Source: Archangium violaceum
GTDB taxonomy: Bacteria; Myxococcota; Myxococcia; Myxococcales; Myxococcaceae
Direction: 5' to 3'
Assembly: GCF_016859125.1 (NCBI RefSeq)
Contig: NZ_CP069338.1
Location: forward strand, 4,713,501-4,777,500
DNA: 64,000 bases
Shown: positions 16,639 through 27,869 of the stretch, in pieces
Position numbering within the stretch: position 1 is the first letter of the stretch
Layout of the letters: each line of letters begins with the position of its first letter
The notes under the pieces: generated by a model
What the model was told of the DNA's origin: nothing
The model's input: the letters and a program-made list of their open reading frames with translations, nothing else
Database searches by the model: none
Made by a program: the position numbers and the translations under genes

Positions 16639-19600
16639 ATGCTCCTCAGCGACGTCTCCATCCGCAGGCCGGTCTTCACGGCCATGCTCTCCCTCTGCCT
16701 CATCGTCCTCGGGGTGATGGGCTACACCCGGCTCGGGACCGACCTCTACCCGGACGTGTCCATCCCGGTGGTGGTGGTCAACACCATCTACAAGGGCGCC
16801 GGCCCGGGTGAAATCGAGACCCAGGTCATCAAGCCCATCGAGGATGCCGTCGCCGGCATCAGCGGTGTGGACAAGATCCACTCCTTCAGCCGCGAGAACG
16901 TCGGCACGGTGATCGTGCAGTTCAAGCTGTCGGCCAGCCTGGACCAGGCGGTGCAGGAGGTGCGCGACAAGGTGTCGGGCATCGTCAACAAGCTGCCGCA
17001 GGACGCGGATGCGCCGGTGGTGGGCCGCGTGGACATCTCCGCGGTGCCCGTCCTCACCTACGCGGCGAGCGCGCAGGCGGACTCGCGCACGGTGCGCAAG
17101 CTCATCGAGGACAAGCTCAAGCCCGCCCTGGCGCAGCTCGAGGGCGTGGCCGACGTGCGCATCAACGGTGGTGACGTGCGTGAAATCCAGGTGGACGTCG
17201 ACCTGGACAAGGCGCGCGCGGTGGGAGTGACCCCGATGGACATCGCCCAGCGCATCGGTTCGGAGAACCTGGACCTGCCGGCGGGCCGGCTGCAGCTGGG
17301 GCCCACCGAGCTGACGGTGCGTTCGCTGGGACAGTTCAAGAGCGTGGACGAGCTGCGGCAGCTCCCGGTGGCGCAGAGCCGCACGGGCGCCCAGGTGCGG
17401 CTGGAGGAGGTCGCCACCATCACCGACGGCGTGGCCGAGCGCCGCACCACGGCGCGCCTCAATGGCCAGGACGCCGTCATCCTGGAGGTCATCAAGCAGC
17501 CCGGCTCCAACACCGTGGCCCTGAGCGACGCCGTGAAGAAGCAGATGGAGACCCTGGTGCCCTCGCTGGGCCATGGCTTCCAGACCACGCTGCTCATCGA
17601 CCAGTCGGTCATCATCAACGAGAACGCCCACGAGGTGTGGATCGCCCTCATCTTCGGTGGCGCGATGGCGGTGCTCATCATCCTGGTGTTCCTGTTGGAT
17701 CCGCGAGGCACCTTCATCTCCTCGCTGGCGCTGCCCACCTCCGTCATCGGTACGTTCTTCGTGATGTACATGCTGGGCTACACGCTCAACCAGATGACGC
17801 TGCTGGCGCTGTCGCTGGCCATCGGTCTGCTCATCGACGACGCGGTGGTGGTGCGCGAGGCCATCACCCACCGCCTGGAGCAGGGCGAGGATCCGGTGAG
17901 CGCGGCCTCCAAGGGCACCAGCGACGTCGGTCTGGCGGTGCTCGCCACCACGCTCGCCCTGGTGGCGGTGTTCGTCCCGGTGGCCTTCATGCCGGGCATG
18001 GTGGGTCAGTTCCTCCAGCAGTTCGGCATCACCATCTCGGTGGCGGTGCTCATCTCGCTCTTCATCTCCTTCACGCTGGACCCGATGCTGTCCGCGCGCA
18101 TGGCGAAGCAGCGCAAGCCCGGCGAGCACCACCAGGAGAACGCGCTGGCCAAGGCCATCCGCGGCTTCCTGGATGACAGCGAGCGCGTCTACTCGAACAT
18201 CCTGCGCTGGGTGCTCGACCACAAGTGGCTCACCACGGGCATCACCGTGCTGGTGATGGTGGTGTCCTTCGGCGCCGCCAGCCGCCTGGGTGTGGAGTTC
18301 CTCTCGCCCGAGGACCGCTCGCAGTTCATCGTGCAGCTCATCCTCCCCGACGCCTCCAGCCTGGAGCAGACGGGCGTGCGCGTGGCGGAGGCCGAGAAGA
18401 TCCTCAAGGACATCCCCGAGGTGACGGATGTCTACTCCATCGTCGGTGACAACGGCGATGTGAACAAGGCGCGCATCCGCGTGCTCACCAAGGAGAAGCA
18501 CGAGCGCGAGCGGGGCATCCAGGCCATCAAGGAATCGGCGCGCGAGCTGCTCGCGCCCGCGCTGCCCGCCACCCGCGTCATCATGCAGGACCTGCCCATC
18601 GTCGACGGTCTGGGCGGCGACTTCTTCCCCATCATGGTGCGCGTCATCGGGCCGGACCTGGGCAAGCTCCAGGAGGAGTCCGAGCGCATCGCCCAGATTC
18701 TGCGTGAGATCCCGGGCACCGCGGACGTGCGCGTGGACTTCAACCCGCCCAAGCCGGAGCTGGCCATTGAGATCGACCGGGCCCGCGCCAAGGACCTGGG
18801 CCTGAGCGCCGCGGCGCTGGCCATGCAGATGCGCATGGCGATCGGCGGTGACGTGGCCGCCAAGCTGCGCGAGGGCGTGGACGAGACGGACATCCGCGTG
18901 CGCCTGACCCAGCGCGACCGTGAAACGCCCGAGCGCGTGCGGCAGATCGAGCTGGCCACCCCCCGCGGGATGGTCCCGGTGACGGACGTGGCGAAGGTGG
19001 AGCTGCGCGATGGCCCCAGCGTCATCGAGCACGAGAACCGTCAGCGGCAGCTCGCCGTCTACGCCCAGCTCAATGGCGCGGCCCTGGGCGAAGTGGCCAG
19101 CCAGCTCCAGCAGCGCGTGGACGAGAAGCCGTTGCCCCCGGGCTACTCGCTCGTCTACGACGGACAGATGAAGCTGATGAACGAGCAGAACGACGCCTTC
19201 ATCACCGCGGGTCTGCTGGCCTTCGTCTTCATCTACATGGTGCTCGCCAGCCAGTTCGAGTCCCTCAAGCACCCCTTCACCATCATGGTGTCGCTGCCTC
19301 TGGCGCTCGTGGGTGCGCTGCTGGGTCTGTTCTTCGGCGGCTTCCACGTGTCCATGGGCGCGATGATCGGCATCATCCTGCTGATGGGCCTGGTGACGAA
19401 GAACGCCATCCTCCTGGTGGACGGCGCGCTGCAGTACCTGCGCGAGGGTGACACGGTGGACCAGGCGCTGATGAAGGCCGGCCCGCGCCGCCTGCGCCCC
19501 ATCCTCATGACGAGCGCCGCCATGGCCATCGGCATGGTGCCCACCGCCATCGGCAAGGGCGTGGGCTCCGAGTTCCGCGCCCCCATGGCCATCGCCGTCA

Positions 19601-19767
19601 TCGGTGGTGTCATCACCTCCACCTTCCTCACGCTGCTGGTGGTGCCGGTGGTGTTCGCCGCCATGGAGCGCCTGGGCTTCTCCAAGCGCGTTCCGAAGAC
19701 ACAGGAAGAACTCCCCTCCGCGCCTGTTCAGGAGCCCCAGGCGCAGCACTCCGGTCGCGCCGCCTGA
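16639..19767 (+). CDS. RND family efflux pump, HAE1/AcrB-like
   Basis: Inner-membrane proton-driven exporter of 1042 residues, full length for the hydrophobe/amphiphile (HAE1) group. Typical features: N-terminal helix starting [13 protein letters not shown]; twelve hydrophobic segments in two groups of six separated by large periplasmic loops; the proton-relay pair in [13 protein letters not shown]; and [14 protein letters not shown] in the second half carrying the conserved Lys. The substrate cannot be read; solvents, dyes, antibiotics or own metabolites are possible. It is third in the operon. The last 20 residues are variable. Confidence 0.96.
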   Translation: MLLSDVSIRRPVFTAMLSLCLIVLGVMGYTRLGTDLYPDVSIPVVVVNTIYKGAGPGEIETQVIKPIEDAVAGISGVDKIHSFSRENVGTVIVQFKLSASLDQAVQEVRDKVSGIVNKLPQDADAPVVGRVDISAVPVLTYAASAQADSRTVRKLIEDKLKPALAQLEGVADVRINGGDVREIQVDVDLDKARAVGVTPMDIAQRIGSENLDLPAGRLQLGPTELTVRSLGQFKSVDELRQLPVAQSRTGAQVRLEEVATITDGVAERRTTARLNGQDAVILEVIKQPGSNTVALSDAVKKQMETLVPSLGHGFQTTLLIDQSVIINENAHEVWIALIFGGAMAVLIILVFLLDPRGTFISSLALPTSVIGTFFVMYMLGYTLNQMTLLALSLAIGLLIDDAVVVREAITHRLEQGEDPVSAASKGTSDVGLAVLATTLALVAVFVPVAFMPGMVGQFLQQFGITISVAVLISLFISFTLDPMLSARMAKQRKPGEHHQENALAKAIRGFLDDSERVYSNILRWVLDHKWLTTGITVLVMVVSFGAASRLGVEFLSPEDRSQFIVQLILPDASSLEQTGVRVAEAEKILKDIPEVTDVYSIVGDNGDVNKARIRVLTKEKHERERGIQAIKESARELLAPALPATRVIMQDLPIVDGLGGDFFPIMVRVIGPDLGKLQEESERIAQILREIPGTADVRVDFNPPKPELAIEIDRARAKDLGLSAAALAMQMRMAIGGDVAAKLREGVDETDIRVRLTQRDRETPERVRQIELATPRGMVPVTDVAKVELRDGPSVIEHENRQRQLAVYAQLNGAALGEVASQLQQRVDEKPLPPGYSLVYDGQMKLMNEQNDAFITAGLLAFVFIYMVLASQFESLKHPFTIMVSLPLALVGALLGLFFGGFHVSMGAMIGIILLMGLVTKNAILLVDGALQYLREGDTVDQALMKAGPRRLRPILMTSAAMAIGMVPTAIGKGVGSEFRAPMAIAVIGGVITSTFLTLLVVPVVFAAMERLGFSKRVPKTQEELPSAPVQEPQAQHSGRAA

Positions 19768-19809
19768 GCGCGGCCGGGTGCCCCCCTCTTCTTCGCGTTG
19801 CCATCGCCT

Positions 19810-21267
19810 ATGTTCATCCGAATCGCCGCCGCCGGGTCCGCCCGGCGCCCCCTCTCGCTCGTCCTCCTCGCCGCCCTCTCTCCGCTCGGCGCGCTCGCCC
19901 AGGCGCCCGCGGCCACGCCCCAGCCGGCACCCTCCACGCAGCCCGGTCTGGCGGCGGCTCCGGCTCCCGGCACGCTGCGCACCGTGACGCTGCAGGAGGC
20001 GCTCTCCCTCGCCGCGAAGCAGAGCCCGGACGTGGCCTCCGCTCGCGCCCAGGCCGCGGTGGCCGCCGCGGGGGTCCGCCGCGCCTGGACGGCGTGGCAG
20101 CCCGAGCTGACGGTCAGTGCCCAGTATGTCCGCTCCAGCGCCGAGGCCCAGCTGGACCTGGGGCAGTTCGTCGGACTGGTGGGCGGCGTGTTCAACCTCC
20201 TGCCCCAGAATCCGCAGCTCATCCCGGAGCCCGTCGTCATCACGGCGAAGGACTCGCGCTACGCGACGGCTCAAATCTCCCAGCCCCTCTTCACCCCGGC
20301 CGGCGTCTTCCTCATCGGCCCGGCGAAGGCGGGCGCGGAGGCGGCGGAGCTGGGCGCCCTGGAGGCGCGCGAGCAGGTGCTGCTGGCGGTGGCGCGCACC
20401 TACCTGGGGTTGCAGGGCATCACCCAGATGATGGACGCGGCGCGTGAGGCGGAGTCGGTGGCGCTCCAGCGCGAGGGCGAGGCCAGGGCGCAGCTCGACG
20501 TGGGCATGACGGTGGAGGCGGCGCTGCTGCGCGCGCAGACGGAGACGGCCCAGGCGCGCGTGCAGCTCGCGCAGCTCTCCGGCCAGTACGCGCAGCTGCT
20601 GGCGATGCTGGGCGCGCTGGTGGGCGAGCCCGTGCAGCCCGCTCCGCTCGACGCCCCGGGCCCCCGCTGGGACATCCCCTCCGAGGACACCAGCCCCTGG
20701 GAGAACACCTACGCGGTGCGCTCGGCCGCCAAGGTGGTGCAGGCCAACGAGGGCAAGGTGACGTACGACCGTTTCTCGTGGCTGCCGAGCCTGGTGGCCC
20801 AGGCCCGCGGCATCTACAACTCCAACTCCGGCTTCACCGGGACGAACACCACCTACGAGCTGTCCGTCGCGGCCTCGATGCCGCTGTATGACCGCGGGCA
20901 GCGCTACGCGGCGCTGCACGAGGACAGGGCCCGGCTGGAGCAGGCGAAGGCGCAGTACGAGTCGTCTCGCGCCAAGGCCCATGCGAACTGGGTGGCCGCG
21001 AAGGCCAACCTGGAGGCCGCGCAGGCCGCGCTGACCCAGGCCGAGGCCCAGGCGCAGCTCGCCGCCCGGGTGCAGCAGCAGGTGGCGGCCGCCTTCAAGG
21101 CCGGGATGTCCACCAGCTTGGAGATGTCAGACGCGGACACGCGGCGCTTCCTCGCCGCCAGTGCCGCGGCGCAGGCCCGGGCCACGCTGGAAATCCGCCG
21201 CGCGGAGCTCGCCGCCGCCGGAGGCCGCATCGCCGCCTCCATCGAGCAGCAGCAGCCACAGCAGTAG
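19810..21267 (+). CDS. TolC family outer-membrane efflux protein
   Basis: Outer-membrane channel of 485 residues completing the tripartite pump. A Sec signal peptide (LVLLAALSPLGALAQ) is followed by a Pro/Ala-rich linker, then two TolC repeats rich in Ala/Gln helices (LQEALSLAAKQSPDVASARA starts the first) with beta-strand segments in between (ELTVSAQYVRS, TYELSVAASMPLYDRGQ). A TTG at 19798 is an alternative start. It lies 42 bp behind the pump. Confidence 0.93.
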   Translation: MFIRIAAAGSARRPLSLVLLAALSPLGALAQAPAATPQPAPSTQPGLAAAPAPGTLRTVTLQEALSLAAKQSPDVASARAQAAVAAAGVRRAWTAWQPELTVSAQYVRSSAEAQLDLGQFVGLVGGVFNLLPQNPQLIPEPVVITAKDSRYATAQISQPLFTPAGVFLIGPAKAGAEAAELGALEAREQVLLAVARTYLGLQGITQMMDAAREAESVALQREGEARAQLDVGMTVEAALLRAQTETAQARVQLAQLSGQYAQLLAMLGALVGEPVQPAPLDAPGPRWDIPSEDTSPWENTYAVRSAAKVVQANEGKVTYDRFSWLPSLVAQARGIYNSNSGFTGTNTTYELSVAASMPLYDRGQRYAALHEDRARLEQAKAQYESSRAKAHANWVAAKANLEAAQAALTQAEAQAQLAARVQQQVAAAFKAGMSTSLEMSDADTRRFLAASAAAQARATLEIRRAELAAAGGRIAASIEQQQPQQ

Positions 21268-21279
21268 GCGGGAGGCGGA

Positions 21280-21768
21280 GTGAGCCCGGACGCGCCCTCG
21301 ACTCCGGGGTTGCTCGCGGTGGACCTCGGGCTGCGCTCGGGGCTCGCCTTCTATGGGGACGACGGGCGGCTGCGCTGGTACCGCTCGCAGAACTTCGGCT
21401 CCCAGTCACGGCTCAAGCGCGCGGTGCCGGCGGTGCTGCACTCGGCCGGGCCGCTCGCGTGGCTGGTATTGGAGGGCGGAGGGCCCATCGCCGAGGTCTG
21501 GGAGCGCGAGGCCGCGCGGCGGGCCCTCCCCGTGTTGCGCGTATCCGCCCAGGACTGGCGCGCCCGGCTCCTGTACGCCCGTGAGCAGCGCAGCGGGGGC
21601 CTCGCGAAGGACGCCGCGGATGGGCTCGCGCGCCGGGTGATCGAATGGTCTGGAGCGCCGAGGCCCACGTCGCTGCGGCATGACGCGGCGGAGGCGGTGT
21701 TGTTGGGCTTGTGGGCGGTGCTCGAGGTGGGGTGGTTGGCACAGGTGCCGCCCGAGGTACGCCGCTAG
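21280..21768 (+). CDS. RNase H-fold (RuvC-like) protein
   Basis: A 162-residue protein with the acidic pattern of the RNase H/RuvC superfamily: LLAVDLGLRSGLAFY (first Asp on strand one), WLVLEGGGPIAEVWE (Glu), and LRHDAAEAVLLGLWAV (Asp near the C-terminus). This suggests a small metal-dependent nuclease similar to Holliday-junction resolvases, but it is shorter than RuvC and the family is not named with certainty. A GTG start follows GGAGGCGGA and lies 12 bp after the tolC stop, so it may be the last gene of the efflux operon by position. It faces DUF99 across a palindromic repeat. Confidence 0.6.
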   Translation: MSPDAPSTPGLLAVDLGLRSGLAFYGDDGRLRWYRSQNFGSQSRLKRAVPAVLHSAGPLAWLVLEGGGPIAEVWEREAARRALPVLRVSAQDWRARLLYAREQRSGGLAKDAADGLARRVIEWSGAPRPTSLRHDAAEAVLLGLWAVLEVGWLAQVPPEVRR

Positions 21769-21770
21769 CG

Positions 21771-21869
21771 CCCTCTCCCTCTGGGAGAGGGCGGGGGGTG
21801 AGGGTCGTCACCCAGCGTGTCACCGTGCGAGGAATACCCTCACCCCAACCCTCTCCCAGAGGGAGAGGG
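21771..21869. repeat. GC-rich palindromic intergenic repeat, inverted pair
   Basis: Two copies of the same element facing each other: CCCTCTCCCTCTGGGAGAGG with GGGGGGTGAGGGT at 21771-21805, and ACCCTCACCCCAACCCTCTC with CCAGAGGGAGAGGG at 21835-21869. Each copy can form a strong hairpin. The pair fills the space between two convergent genes and may terminate both. Confidence 0.85.
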
Positions 21870-21873
21870 AGCA

Positions 21874-22446
21874 TCACGCGCGCTTCGAGCTTTCTCCCGT
21901 CACCACCGCGGATCCAATGAGGTGCGCCAGCCGCAACGCCTCCGGCACATGCCCCCGGTCCGTGAGGCGCTTCAAGGCCTCCGCCACCCACTCGGGCTCC
22001 GCGCCCTGCACCTGGAACGTGAAGCCTCCGAGCTGGTGGATGGGGCCCGCCCGCCTCAGCAACTCCAGCCTCCGCTCCGCGCGGGGCAGGTGGCGCAGCG
22101 CGCGCTCCATCGCGTCCAGGTCCGGCAACCGCCGCATCACCGACACACAGGGCTTGCCCAGCGTATGCGCCAGCCGCGGCAGGTCCACCACGTTGAAGCC
22201 GCCGAAGGCGATGCCATCCAACAACACCAGGTGCAGCTGCGGCAGGAACTTGCCGCCCACCAGCAGCCGGCACACCTCGTCCGTCGCCGTCCACCCGTCC
22301 TTGCGCACCCGTCCCCAGACGAGTCCCTCGAAGCGCGTGCCGGCGCACACCACGCCCACCAGCGGCACCCTCGCGCCTGGACGTCTGGCGAAGGGGGCAT
22401 CATCGAAACCGGCGACTCGGGGCAGGGGAGGCAGACGCATGCGCAT
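21874..22446 (-). CDS. DUF99 family protein
   Basis: A 190-residue protein matching DUF99: RVAGFDDAPF, VPLVGVVCAGTRFEGLVWG, QLHLVLLDGIAFGGFNVVDL and GKPCVSVMRRLPD are the conserved blocks, found mainly in archaea and scattered bacteria. Some relatives are proposed to be nucleases related to EndoV; the Asp in LLDGIAFGGFNVVD fits that idea. The ATG at 22446 (or 22440) lies directly at the end of the cspA terminator T-tract. It is the gene downstream of cspA on the same strand. Confidence 0.8.
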   Translation of the reverse strand: MRMRLPPLPRVAGFDDAPFARRPGARVPLVGVVCAGTRFEGLVWGRVRKDGWTATDEVCRLLVGGKFLPQLHLVLLDGIAFGGFNVVDLPRLAHTLGKPCVSVMRRLPDLDAMERALRHLPRAERRLELLRRAGPIHQLGGFTFQVQGAEPEWVAEALKRLTDRGHVPEALRLAHLIGSAVVTGESSKRA

Positions 22447-22484
22447 GAAAAAGAAAGAGCCCGACCCCAGCCGAGGTCGGGCTC
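22447..22484 (-). terminator. Rho-independent terminator after cspA
   Basis: On the minus strand a perfect 10-bp stem (GAGCCCGACC/GGTCGGGCTC, loop of eight) is followed by TTTCTTTTT. It lies 22 bp after the cspA stop and directly abuts the DUF99 start codon. Confidence 0.92.
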
Positions 22485-22506
22485 CAGGAATCATCCGTGG
22501 TGCGGA

Positions 22507-22713
22507 CTATCCGGCGGCGCGAACGTTCTGCGCCTGCAGGCCCTTGGGGCCACGCGTGATCTCGAACTCCACGCGCTGTCCCTCGGCCAGGGTGCGGAAG
22601 CCATCCATGTTGATGGCGGTGTGGTGGCAGAACACGTCCTCGCCACCTCCGTCCTGCGTGATGAACCCGAAGCCCTTAGCGTCGTTGAACCACTTGACCG
22701 TACCGGTTGCCAT
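22507..22713 (-). CDS. cspA: Cold-shock protein (CspA family)
   Basis: A 68-residue OB-fold nucleic-acid chaperone. Both RNP motifs are present (KGFGFIT and DVFCHHTAI, where CHHT replaces the more common VHFS), preceded by [10 protein letters not shown]. Such proteins bind single-stranded RNA/DNA and melt mRNA structure. The start follows an AAGAAGAA purine tract. About 120 bp lie between it and the desaturase stop, including a small GGCGG/CCGCC hairpin that may be in a 5' untranslated region. The gene ends in a strong terminator. Confidence 0.95.
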   Translation of the reverse strand: MATGTVKWFNDAKGFGFITQDGGGEDVFCHHTAINMDGFRTLAEGQRVEFEITRGPKGLQAQNVRAAG

Positions 22714-22836
22714 GAATCGTTCTTCTTTCGTCACAGCGGCGGCACACGAACCGCCGTTCCCAACCCGAACTTGAGCCGGGGGTTCAGGCGTAGTCCGTCC
22801 GCTCACAAAAGTCGAGAGGACGGCCCCGCCGACTGT

Positions 22837-23802
22837 TCACGTTCGTGCAGCGTTGATGCCCGACTCCAATGCATCCACATCCGCGGATTCCAGCTGCGCC
22901 GTTTCTCCCGTGGGCGGCTCGAAGCCGGCGCGGCCGATCTGCTTCGTCCCGTACTGGGGGAAGAAGGGGGCCAGCACATAATTCCGGAAACACCACCCGA
23001 AGAAGCTGCGCTGGTTGAGCTCCGGGTTGATGCGGGGGGCGAGCTTCGCGTGAATCTCGGGGAGGGTGCTCCAGTGGGCGCCGGCCACCTCGTGGTGGGC
23101 CGAGTGCAGACCGTTGTTGAAGAGCAGGAAGTTGATGAGCTTGCCATCGAAGCTGCGCGAGTGGTCGTGCTCGCTCCAGGGGTCCGCGTGGACGTGCTGG
23201 ATGTAGTTGAAGAACATGATGGTCCACAGCGCGAAGAGCGCCGGGATGAGGAAGGCGAAGCTCCACACCATGATGCCGCGCCCCAGCCCGTGCCACGCGA
23301 TGGCCACCCCGAGCAGCGCCAGGTGCAGGCCGGCCCACGTGCAGTACTGGGTGATGATCTGCCGGTAGAGCACGGGGTTGGACTGACGCGCCTTGCGGAT
23401 GTACTGCTTGATGGGATCGCTCTGCCAATACGACGAGACGAAGAAGTACGTGAAGGCGACCCACCAGTTGTGCTTGTTGGTGTAGCGCCAGGTGATGGTC
23501 GCGTCGCCCGGCTTGTTGACGTACTTGTGGTGGTTGAGATTGTGCGTGGGCACCCAGGCGAACGTGGGGTAGCCGTAGAAGTGCGCCAGCCACAGGCTCA
23601 TCCAGAAGTTGAGCTTGCGGCTCTTGAAGGTCGGGCAGTGGTTGTGGTTGTGCGCGATGACGCCCGCGGACAGGGCCAGATAGCAGCTGATCGGACTGAG
23701 GTAGGGGATGAGCGCGGGGTTGACGTACTGCGCCATCGCCACCACGGGCATGAAGAGGCACCAGAGAAGAGTTCGATAGTCGGCTGCGTAGCGGAGGCTC
23801 AT
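22837..23802 (-). CDS. Membrane fatty acid desaturase
   Basis: A 321-residue di-iron membrane desaturase. The three histidine boxes are visible: HNHNH (51-55), HNLNHH (87-92) and a distal HSAHHE, plus an HVHADPWSEHDH segment. Hydrophobic helices lie between the boxes. It would introduce double bonds in acyl chains of lipids using an electron donor not encoded nearby. Location directly upstream of cspA on the same strand suggests a link with cold adaptation of membranes, which is inference. I prefer the ATG at 23802 to the upstream TTG. Confidence 0.9.
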   Translation of the reverse strand: MSLRYAADYRTLLWCLFMPVVAMAQYVNPALIPYLSPISCYLALSAGVIAHNHNHCPTFKSRKLNFWMSLWLAHFYGYPTFAWVPTHNLNHHKYVNKPGDATITWRYTNKHNWWVAFTYFFVSSYWQSDPIKQYIRKARQSNPVLYRQIITQYCTWAGLHLALLGVAIAWHGLGRGIMVWSFAFLIPALFALWTIMFFNYIQHVHADPWSEHDHSRSFDGKLINFLLFNNGLHSAHHEVAGAHWSTLPEIHAKLAPRINPELNQRSFFGWCFRNYVLAPFFPQYGTKQIGRAGFEPPTGETAQLESADVDALESGINAART

Positions 23803-23930
23803 GGCGCCGGAGGCTACATCCAACCCCCCCAGGGGTCCCTAATACTCTTTCGCTGGAGTCGAGCAGGCGAGTTCACCGGTCGGCGAAAGCCGGGACACGT
23901 GCCTACTCTTGTCCTGGGAGGTCATGAGCC

Positions 23931-24251
23931 ATGGATCGCAGCCCTGTTCCCCCCGCCCGGGGCGCCACCGTGCGCGGCGCGCTGGAGGCGGAGTTGGCCT
24001 CTGCGCCGCAGACGGGTCTCACCACGAAGGAGCTCTCCGGGCTGGTGGGCATCTCCGAGAAGGACGTGGCCGGGCACCTGGAGCACCTGGAGAAGTCGCT
24101 CCGGGCCGGAGGCGCCGCGCTGGAGGTGATTCCCGCCGAGTGCCTGGCGTGTGGCTACGTCTTCCGTGACCGCAAGCGCCTGAGCCGGCCCGGCTCCTGC
24201 CCCGAGTGCCGCTCCACCCGCATCGACCCGCCCGCGTTCCGCATCCGCTGA
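23931..24251 (+). CDS. HTH plus zinc-ribbon predicted regulator (COG3357-like)
   Basis: A 106-residue protein. The N-terminal half is a winged-helix-like region (GLTTKELSGLVGISEKDVAGHLEHLEKSL). The C-terminal part is a four-cysteine ribbon: CLACG and CPEC, separated by about 17 residues. This arrangement matches the family of predicted regulators in which an HTH is fused to a zinc ribbon. GGGAGG lies nine bases before the ATG. It is transcribed alone and converges on hppA across a repeat. Confidence 0.8.
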   Translation: MDRSPVPPARGATVRGALEAELASAPQTGLTTKELSGLVGISEKDVAGHLEHLEKSLRAGGAALEVIPAECLACGYVFRDRKRLSRPGSCPECRSTRIDPPAFRIR

Positions 24252-24269
24252 GAGTCCAAGAATGAATGC

Positions 24270-24402
24270 TCCCTCTCCCCTCGGGAGAGGGGGGGAGGGT
24301 ACCCGGGCCCGTTCTCCAACCCGTGGCCCACGGTGGGGACAGGGGTTCAACCCGGGTTCGTCCGATACCCTCACCCCGTCCCTCTCCCGAAGGGAGAGGG
24401 GA
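24270..24402. repeat. GC-rich palindromic intergenic repeat, inverted pair
   Basis: Left copy CCCTCTCCCCTCGGGAGAGG with GGGGGAGGGT at 24271-24300 and right copy ACCCTCACCCCGTCCCTCTC with CCGAAGGGAGAGGGG at 24367-24402, in opposite orientation. The right copy is preceded by a GGGTTCAACCCGGG-type segment also seen at the 52.7-kb copy. It separates convergent genes. Confidence 0.82.
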
Positions 24403-24414
24403 AGTGGCCGCGGA

Positions 24415-26922
<2,508 letters not shown>

Positions 26923-27207
26923 GGTGTGCAACTCCTCAGAAGCTCATCAATGTGTTGTGACGCGCGGCGCTCTCCTCCCCCGCGCGCCGGGTACACCAGG
27001 GATGCGAGTCGAGGGGTTGGCCGCCTGCGGGCGGAGAGCCGCTCGCCGACGCTTCAGCACAGCCTCGCCCTTCAGGGTCAGAGAGCACGCCTGAAGGCTG
27101 CTCACATGTACCACCACAGGGGGAGGAAAGTCGAATTCCCGGGATTTTGTTGATTACTGGCTGTTTTGTCAGACACCCACCTTGTCGGGTGGGCCGTCTC
27201 GGCTTCA
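26923..27207. other. Intergenic region upstream of hppA
   Basis: No gene seen. It must contain the hppA promoter on the minus strand. A small CCCACC/GGGTGG hairpin lies around 27176-27193 next to an AT-richer stretch (TTGTTGATTACTGGCTG), the best place to look for promoter or leader signals. Confidence 0.5.
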
Positions 27208-27253
27208 CAAAACAAAACGCCCGTCCGGGGCCCGGAGGCCGCCAGACGGGCGT
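27208..27253 (-). terminator. Rho-independent terminator
   Basis: On the minus strand a 9-bp stem (ACGCCCGTC/GACGGGCGT) with a GC-rich internal loop is followed by TTTGTTTTG, about 25 bp after the stop of the secreted-protein gene. Confidence 0.88.
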
Positions 27254-27278
27254 GTGAGGGTTTCCGCGTATGTAACGA

Positions 27279-27797
27279 CTACTGCACCTTCACGTTGATT
27301 GTCTTGAGGACCTGATCGCCGCGGAGGATGCTGACGGTCCAGTCGCCGGCCTTGTTCATGCGCACGCCGGTCCACTGACGGGCGCGCCAGCCCTCGCCCT
27401 TGATCCTCACGTCCTTGGTCTCGCGCACGACATTGCCCTGCTTCACCTGGACCATCAGGTCATCGATGGTGTCGCCCTGCGGGACCAGGTAGGACTGCCA
27501 CAGCATCATGCTGGTGTTGGCCTTGACGGCGTCGGGGTTGGCCTCGGCGATGCACTCGAACTTGTTGGGGCCGTTCTTGGCCACCTCGGTGCACAGCTTG
27601 GCGTCCACCAGCACGGGGCCCTGGCCCTGCGCCTTGTAGAAGTAGTCCCAGGTGCTCTTCACCGCCTCGGCGGACGGCGTCTTCACCGGCTCCTGCGCCG
27701 GAGCCGCCGCGTCCTGAGCCGCCGCGTCCTGAGCCATCGCCACGCCGCCAAACGCCACCATCGCGCACATCGCCAGCTTCTTCAGATTGCCTGCCAT
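27279..27797 (-). CDS. Secreted protein, DUF2914-like C-terminus
   Basis: A 172-residue exported protein. A signal peptide (LAMCAMVAFGGVAMAQ) is followed by a repeat AAQDAAAQDAAAP from a 15-bp duplication. The C-terminal half alternates strands and ends in RARQWTGVRMNKAGDWTVS and ILRGDQVLKTINV, a layout that resembles DUF2914 beta-sandwich domains; this is a weak resemblance. The start follows GAGGGGG. It has its own terminator and lies downstream of the transporter on the same strand. Function unknown. Confidence 0.7.
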   Translation of the reverse strand: MAGNLKKLAMCAMVAFGGVAMAQDAAAQDAAAPAQEPVKTPSAEAVKSTWDYFYKAQGQGPVLVDAKLCTEVAKNGPNKFECIAEANPDAVKANTSMMLWQSYLVPQGDTIDDLMVQVKQGNVVRETKDVRIKGEGWRARQWTGVRMNKAGDWTVSILRGDQVLKTINVKVQ

Positions 27798-27869
27798 TGC
27801 GTTTCCCCCTCAATCGGGTTTGCGCCCCAGTGTCTAGCACAGGACGGGCCCCGGTTGGCCACGGGGGCC

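Noticed and set aside
16576-20982. A 1468-codon open frame antisense to the RND operon
   Set aside because: Mirror of the strong third-position GC bias of the sense genes; Arg/His/Leu-rich translation without motifs.
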